IMG/VR virus record: IMGVR_UViG_3300035698_003909
Coordinates: 1 to 50,343 of that record
DNA: 50,343 nucleotides
Strand: one strand, 5' to 3'
From: a virus
Shown: positions 47,485 to 50,343 of the stretch, piece by piece
Position numbering within the stretch: position 1 is the stretch's first letter
Layout: every line of letters starts with the position of its first letter
Notes under the pieces: generated by a model
The model's database searches: none
Told to the model about the DNA's origin: nothing
Seen by the model: the letters and a program-made list of their open reading frames with translations, nothing else
Made by a program: the position numbers and the translations under genes

Positions 47485-47673
47485 CTATTTTGTTTGTCTA
47501 CGAATGTTTATCCTTTCAACAAATGTGTCACGTGACATTATACCATTTTCATCTTCATAATCAACAAAATCTTGCCTTGTGTCACAATATTCATGGTAGT
47601 GCATATCATGAAAAAACTCCTGCACAAACACAGAAAAGCGTTGATACTGTTCTTTTGTTAGAAAGTTATACAT
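47485..47673 (-). CDS. First early gene: small acidic protein (62 residues)
   Basis: GAGGTG precedes ATG 47673. The sequence (FLTKEQYQRFSVFVQEFFHD, then YCDTRQDFVDYEDENG) is helical and acidic with aromatic residues. It is the most upstream gene of the leftward arm, next to the long non-coding region, so it is probably the first expressed. No family is recognised. Confidence 0.6.
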   Translation of the reverse strand: MYNFLTKEQYQRFSVFVQEFFHDMHYHEYCDTRQDFVDYEDENGIMSRDTFVERINIRRQTK

Positions 47674-47696
47674 TGTGACACCTCATTGACTATGTA

Positions 47697-47715
47697 ATTA
47701 TTACACACTAATAAT
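47697..47715. promoter_or_regulatory. Dyad upstream of the first early gene
   Basis: ATTATTA-CACAC-TAATAAT is a perfect 7-bp inverted repeat centred about 33 bases before the first leftward ATG. It could be an operator or a leader hairpin. Confidence 0.4.
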
Positions 47716-48176
47716 AGCGTGTTCCGATTTACATATGATTGATCAACAACAACTATGCCAAAATAACAAGCACTTACACCGAACATCATCTAATCACCTT
47801 GTTTCTCATACACTTACAACCCACAATATCCCATTATCCCCTGCATATGTTACCACACTGTAACACGCAATACTGTCGGGATTCTTTACACTTGTGTTCA
47901 TGTGCAATATACATGCCAAGAGTAACACCCAATGATAACACACACTTAGAGTGTACAGTGTGACAACATACTGTAATAGCGTGTGTTACACATCATTATA
48001 TAGCACACATTACCCGGGCATACATGTGTACACTCACAGACACGTAGACACACATACACACATACACATGCTATGATATACCTGTGTGTGATAACATCGC
48101 TTATAACGGCTATATGCACGTTTAATGGCATGTTTATCAGGTGAATGCCGGGATATACTGTGGCCGGGTGAAAAAA

Positions 48177-48291
48177 GGATTGTTAATATCACGGGAGCGC
48201 AGACCCACGAAGGCCCTTTCGACCGGGTGGGTTGATGAGATAGTAGTATAAGTGATGACGCCCTCTATAAAAAAAAATAATATAACAATCC
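48177..48291 (+). ncRNA. Stem-closed structured RNA candidate (115 nt)
   Basis: GGATTGTTA (48177-48185) pairs perfectly over 9 bp with TAACAATCC (48283-48291). Inside, ACCCAC/GTGGGT (48203-48232) closes a second stem with CGAA/TTCG, and this interior is clearly GC-richer than the flanks. An A-run of nine sits just before the closing strand. There is no ORF. The closing stem could fold on either strand. No known RNA family is recognised. Confidence 0.5.
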
Positions 48292-48350
48292 ACTCTGTCA
48301 ACGTTTGTTTCACTTACACCGATTCCGCAATATAAATTTTATAATTTTCT

Positions 48351-48365
48351 TGGCATGGTATCTGC
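48351..48365 (+). promoter_or_regulatory. Sigma54-like element, copy 1
   Basis: TTGGCATGGTATCTGCA matches 15 of 17 positions of the sigma54 -24/-12 consensus as I know it, with GG and GC separated by exactly ten bases. A transcript begun about 12 bases downstream would end at the intrinsic terminator at 48400-48430, giving an RNA of about 50 nt. The 15-mer recurs with four changes at 48434. Confidence 0.4.
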
Positions 48366-48399
48366 ATACAAGTGATGGTATAGGTCGACCACAGTTAGA

Positions 48400-48430
48400 G
48401 CGTTCAGTGCATATGGACGCTTTTTCTGTT
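48400..48430 (+). terminator. Intrinsic terminator in the divergence region
   Basis: GCGTTCA (48400-48406) pairs with TGGACGC (48414-48420, one G-T pair) around a 7-nt loop, followed by TTTTTCTGTT. It has the shape of a rho-independent terminator although no gene precedes it, so it should end a small RNA. Confidence 0.7.
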
Positions 48431-48433
48431 TAA

Positions 48434-48448
48434 TGGCACAATATCTGC
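48434..48448 (+). promoter_or_regulatory. Sigma54-like element, copy 2
   Basis: TGGCACAATATCTGC repeats the element at 48351 (shared TGGCA and TATCTGC) and again has GG-N10-GC. A start 12 bases downstream would fall inside the 5' strand of the RNA stem at 48453, so either the start is earlier than usual or the repeated 15-mer is a binding site rather than a promoter. Confidence 0.35.
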
Positions 48449-48452
48449 TAAC

Positions 48453-48524
48453 ACTCACATGCCAGCAATCTGAGATCATGCTCAGTAGGAAGGTAGGGTT
48501 CGATTCCCTAACAGCGATGTGAGT
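48453..48524 (+). ncRNA. Three-way-junction RNA with a tRNA-like T-arm
   Basis: ACTCACAT (48453-48460) pairs perfectly with ATGTGAGT (48517-48524). Inside are CTGAG/CTCAG (6-nt loop ATCATG) and TAGGG/CCCTA with loop TTCGATT, which is a canonical tRNA T-loop. The D arm is missing, six extra bases separate the T-arm from the closing stem, and the other loop has six rather than seven bases, so it is not a standard tRNA. It may be a tRNA-derived regulatory RNA or a decayed tRNA. Confidence 0.5.
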
Positions 48525-48661
48525 AATCATGAAAAGGCTTGCGGGACTGACAGTGGTATCTTTCGTGCTGGCACATTATACACACACACATTGACGCTCT
48601 CATTCCTCAACTCACTTGCGTTCGCATCGGAATAATCACTAACACACATTAGGAGGACATA

Positions 48662-48883
48662 ATGAAATATTGGTTTGATCGTAAACATCATGAGTTTAAG
48701 CCATTCACTGTAACAATTGAAATTGAAACATTGGAAGATGCAAATGATTTGTGTCATGCGTTAGATACAGATAAGTCATATAAGTATGATCTTATGACAT
48801 TAGCTAAGATTCGTGATTTACGCAATTACATACATTGCACAGCTAATAATCTAAATGGCGATTGGTTCAATGTTAACAAATGA
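48662..48883 (+). CDS. Small protein (73 residues), first gene of the rightward operon
   Basis: AGGAGGA precedes ATG 48662. The sequence FKPFTVTIEIETLEDANDLC is beta then helical, with a Cys/His pair later (YIHCTANNL). No family is recognised. It is followed by the large tRNA-like element. Confidence 0.65.
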   Translation: MKYWFDRKHHEFKPFTVTIEIETLEDANDLCHALDTDKSYKYDLMTLAKIRDLRNYIHCTANNLNGDWFNVNK

Positions 48884-48901
48884 TTTGGCATACAATTAAA
48901 T

Positions 48902-49090
48902 GGGGCAATGGCGGAATAGGTAACGCAATGCGAGTAGAGTGGATATTAAAGCACATAGGTTGAACTGCAACAGGAATCCGTGTTGACACTTTAATATCAT
49001 GCAGGGTGACTATACGAGTTATGTGTCGCATCGGGCGATGGAGAAATTCTGGTACTGGAATCCACATCTTGTCAAATCCCTGCTTGCCCC
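48902..49090 (+). ncRNA. Oversized tRNA-like element (189 nt)
   Basis: GGGGCAA (48902-48908) pairs perfectly with TTGCCCC (49083-49089), followed by A at the discriminator position. Directly after the 5' strand comes a canonical D-arm: TG, GCG/CGC, with AGGTAA in the loop. GCAGGG (49001-49006) pairs with CCCTGC next to the 3' acceptor strand, and TCAAAT precedes CCCTGC as in a T-loop. The T-loop carries an insertion of about 64 nt, and the anticodon/variable region is about 75 nt with a 10-bp stem GATATTAAAG/CTTTAATATC. No anticodon can be assigned. Confidence 0.5.
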
Positions 49091-49118
49091 ACTAACACAT
49101 TCACAAGGAGGACACATA

Positions 49119-49427
49119 ATGGATGGAAATAATTGTAAAAGTGAAACGTACACAACATCGGGTTACTCACAGGTTAAGTCACAACATGAAACAAAATACT
49201 TAGATTGCTATTTTGCAATATGTGAGTTGGATGGTACAAGAAATAGATTACAAAAATTGATGGATAGGATTCAATCATCAGTACAACCATCTTCTGATAA
49301 ACCACCATCAACTGTTGAGGAAGAACCATCATTGCTGAAATTCCTGAATGAAACACCGGAAAAAGTGCAAAAGTTGAATGCTGATATAAGAAGTATGATT
49401 AGTAATATTGAGGAAATGTTATTCTGA
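49119..49427 (+). CDS. Small coiled-coil protein (102 residues)
   Basis: ATG 49119 lies behind AAGGAGG. The frame is open further upstream, but that part is the tRNA-like element. The protein is polar with a Ser/Pro/Glu linker (SSDKPPSTVEEEPS) and a helical C-terminus (VQKLNADIRSMISNIEEMLF). The function is unknown. The next tiny gene starts inside its last codon. Confidence 0.65.
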   Translation: MDGNNCKSETYTTSGYSQVKSQHETKYLDCYFAICELDGTRNRLQKLMDRIQSSVQPSSDKPPSTVEEEPSLLKFLNETPEKVQKLNADIRSMISNIEEMLF

Positions 49428-49522
49428 TGACTGATCGTACAAAACTCGCAATCACACTTCTTATCATCAGTATATTAGGATTTGCAGTGATGATATGGGA
49501 ATTTGTGACATTGGCACAGTGA
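49427..49522 (+). CDS. Tiny membrane peptide (31 residues)
   Basis: The ATG overlaps the preceding TGA. MTDRTKLAITLLIISILGFA and a further eleven residues form one membrane span with a basic N-terminus and a short polar end. It is one of several such peptides in the genome. Confidence 0.55.
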   Translation: MTDRTKLAITLLIISILGFAVMIWEFVTLAQ

Positions 49523-49560
49523 TTGCACACTTATCACTAATTCTCAGGAGTGGGAAGCTG

Positions 49561-49602
49561 CCCCGTAGCTGAATGTTGGTTTGTCACTGCGGGGTTTAAT
49601 TA
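49561..49602 (+). terminator. Hairpin terminator or attenuator in the rightward operon
   Basis: CCCCGTAG (49561-49568) pairs with CTGCGGGG (49587-49594, one G-T pair) around an 18-nt loop and is followed by TTTAATTATG. It lies 17 bases before the next ribosome site, so it may attenuate rather than end transcription of the last two genes. Confidence 0.6.
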
Positions 49603-49618
49603 TGTTAGGAGGACACAA

Positions 49619-50092
49619 ATGGACACAAATAAAGAATATATTGAGATGTGTAAGCAAGCGAGTGAGATACAGGAGATATGGGAACAACCAAAATGGCATG
49701 ATTTTGTAGTTGATGACAAAGGATACACTGTTAATATTATGCTTGATAGTAGGGATCACAAAGAGCTTGTCTGGCTTCCCCGCCAGGATCAGTTGCAGGA
49801 GATGCTAAAAACATCAGATTCATGGATTAATGAATTAGGTTCGTATAAATATAAGCTTGAATGTTTTTGCGATTGGTTTAATAGTTTTTGTGATACAACA
49901 CATCATTTTGTTGGTAAAAGTCAGATATGTAACTCAATGCACTATGTCTCTATGGAACAACTCTGGCTTGCATTCGTCATGAAAGAGAAGTTTAACAAGA
50001 CATGGAACGGAACGGAATGGGTGAAAGAACCTGATTTGAGAGATAGTGGCTTGTCTGATGATGCTTGTGGGACTGATAGGATAACAAGATGA
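49619..50092 (+). CDS. Conserved phage protein of unknown function (157 residues)
   Basis: ATG 49619 has AGGAGG upstream; the longer frame crosses the terminator hairpin. The middle contains VWLPRQDQLQEMLKTSDSWI, and later MEQLWLAFVMKEKFNKTWNG. This pair of motifs is typical of a small conserved phage family whose function is not known to me. The stop overlaps the next start (ATGA). Confidence 0.7.
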   Translation: MDTNKEYIEMCKQASEIQEIWEQPKWHDFVVDDKGYTVNIMLDSRDHKELVWLPRQDQLQEMLKTSDSWINELGSYKYKLECFCDWFNSFCDTTHHFVGKSQICNSMHYVSMEQLWLAFVMKEKFNKTWNGTEWVKEPDLRDSGLSDDACGTDRITR

Positions 50093-50304
50093 ACAGACGC
50101 TCATTCATGAAATCACTTGGCATAGGGTTTATTGCAAGTCAGGTTCCAGTGCCATCATGTGTCGATTGTGGTTGTCATAGGCCATTATATAAAGGAATTT
50201 GCATGAAGTGTAGTTCAGATAGGAATTGGATGGCTATGGCAAAAGAATTATGTGATGCACGTGATAAGTACTTTTTTGGTGATTTGGCACAATCCTTGCA
50301 ATAA
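50089..50304 (+). CDS. Twin-arginine-signal-like zinc-ribbon protein (71 residues)
   Basis: It begins MNRRSFMKSLGIGFIASQVP: NRRSFMK matches the Tat consensus (RR, Phe at +2, Lys), followed by a weakly hydrophobic stretch and a Pro/Ser region. The rest carries CVDCGC and CMKC, which together could bind one metal ion, and a short helical tail. A folded metal-bound protein is exactly what Tat would export, but the signal could be accidental in so short a protein. Its C-terminus is repeated at 1-87. Confidence 0.65.
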   Translation: MNRRSFMKSLGIGFIASQVPVPSCVDCGCHRPLYKGICMKCSSDRNWMAMAKELCDARDKYFFGDLAQSLQ

Positions 50305-50343
50305 CCAACATGACATACTTTGTTCCCCCTAACCCCAAACACT
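50217..50343. repeat. Contig-end overlap, right copy
   Basis: These bases are identical to 1-127. Removing one copy joins the end of the 48.7-50.3 kb operon to the gene at 177 and makes the genome circular. Confidence 0.95.

Larger units (their letters stand above)
47674..48661. other. Long non-coding divergence region
   Basis: Nearly 1 kb separates the leftward early arm from the rightward 48.7-50.3 kb operon and has no credible gene. It contains a CACACATA simple repeat (48048-48070), two copies of CACTTACACCGA (47771 and 48311), inverted TGTAACAC-type units near 47858 and 47990, an AT-rich palindromic stretch (48331-48349) and the RNA and promoter-like elements listed separately. Divergent early promoters and possibly an origin should lie here. 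Confidence 0.6.

Noticed and set aside
47757-47773. Third sigma54-like site (TTGGCATAGTTGTTGTT) on the - strand
   Set aside because: The -12 GC is replaced by GT, the position least tolerant of change; the match could be chance.
48048-48070. CRISPR-like repeat array
   Set aside because: The CACACATA units are contiguous simple-sequence repeats without spacers.
49006-49070. Group I intron in the T-loop of the tRNA-like element
   Set aside because: The insertion is preceded by T and ends in G as in group I introns, but at about 64 bases it is far too short for the catalytic core and has no P3-P7-like pairings.
48999-49118. N-terminal extension of the gene at 49119
   Set aside because: The extension is coded by the tRNA-like element; a perfect Shine-Dalgarno stands directly before ATG 49119.
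1-50343. Stop-codon reassignment
   Set aside because: TAA, TAG and TGA all end genes at expected places with the next start overlapping, so the standard code is used.
1-50343. Temperate lifestyle genes (integrase, repressor, attachment site)
   Set aside because: No integrase, recombinase or repressor-like protein and no tRNA-overlapping direct repeat were recognised.

Overview
The window is one complete, AT-rich genome of a tailed, short-tailed-looking (podovirus-type) bacteriophage. The first 127 bases are repeated exactly at the end, which is the signature of a circularised metagenomic assembly, so the true unit is about 50,216 bp and one gene spans the junction. There is a portal, a scaffold-like protein, a capsid protein, a split terminase, a parallel beta-helix tailspike and glutamine-rich ejection-type proteins. 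I see no sheath, tape measure, integrase, repressor or phage RNA polymerase, so the phage is probably virulent and uses host RNA polymerase. The host is unknown. Strong Shine-Dalgarno sequences and several signal peptides (one lipobox, one twin-arginine-like) suggest a Gram-negative host that uses canonical ribosome binding sites.

Layout. The + strand from about 0.2 to 29.6 kb is the late arm. It holds a zinc-ribbon gene, tRNA-Gln and tRNA-His, a structured RNA, and a sigma70-like promoter placed so that the next gene would be leaderless. Then come the terminase (ATPase and nuclease on separate genes with a zinc-ribbon gene between), portal, scaffold, capsid and two capsid-associated proteins. 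After a terminator follows a five-gene glycan cassette (three glycosyltransferase-like proteins, a methyltransferase, an NAD-dependent epimerase) set inside the morphogenesis operon. Next are connector proteins, the tailspike, a large tail protein, fibre-like proteins and four ejection-type proteins. A run of exported or membrane proteins, a probable Tad1/Acb2-family anti-defence protein and a holin close the arm.

The - strand from about 47.7 down to 29.7 kb is the early arm. Its upstream end carries many small unknown genes. It continues through a DUF3987-like ATPase beside an iteron-like repeat cluster, an HNH protein, a nucleotidyltransferase-like protein, a Sak4-like ATPase, an ERCC4-type nuclease and an SMC/RecF-like ATPase. 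It then reaches a DNA polymerase divided into a uracil-DNA glycosylase plus 3'-5' exonuclease protein and a separate polymerase protein. Between these two sit a SemiSWEET sugar-transporter gene and another membrane gene, with a decayed copy of the exonuclease gene's 3' end marking the insertion. The arm ends in a cluster of tiny single-span membrane proteins. Four intergenic hairpins with 44-49 nt loops punctuate this arm.

The divergence region, about 47.7-49.1 kb, is mostly non-coding and holds several structured RNAs: a 115-nt stem-closed element, a pair of 15-mers resembling sigma54 promoters, an intrinsic terminator, a three-way junction with a tRNA-like T-arm, and a 189-nt tRNA-like element. 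A short + strand operon (48.7-50.3 kb) then runs through the contig junction into the late arm.
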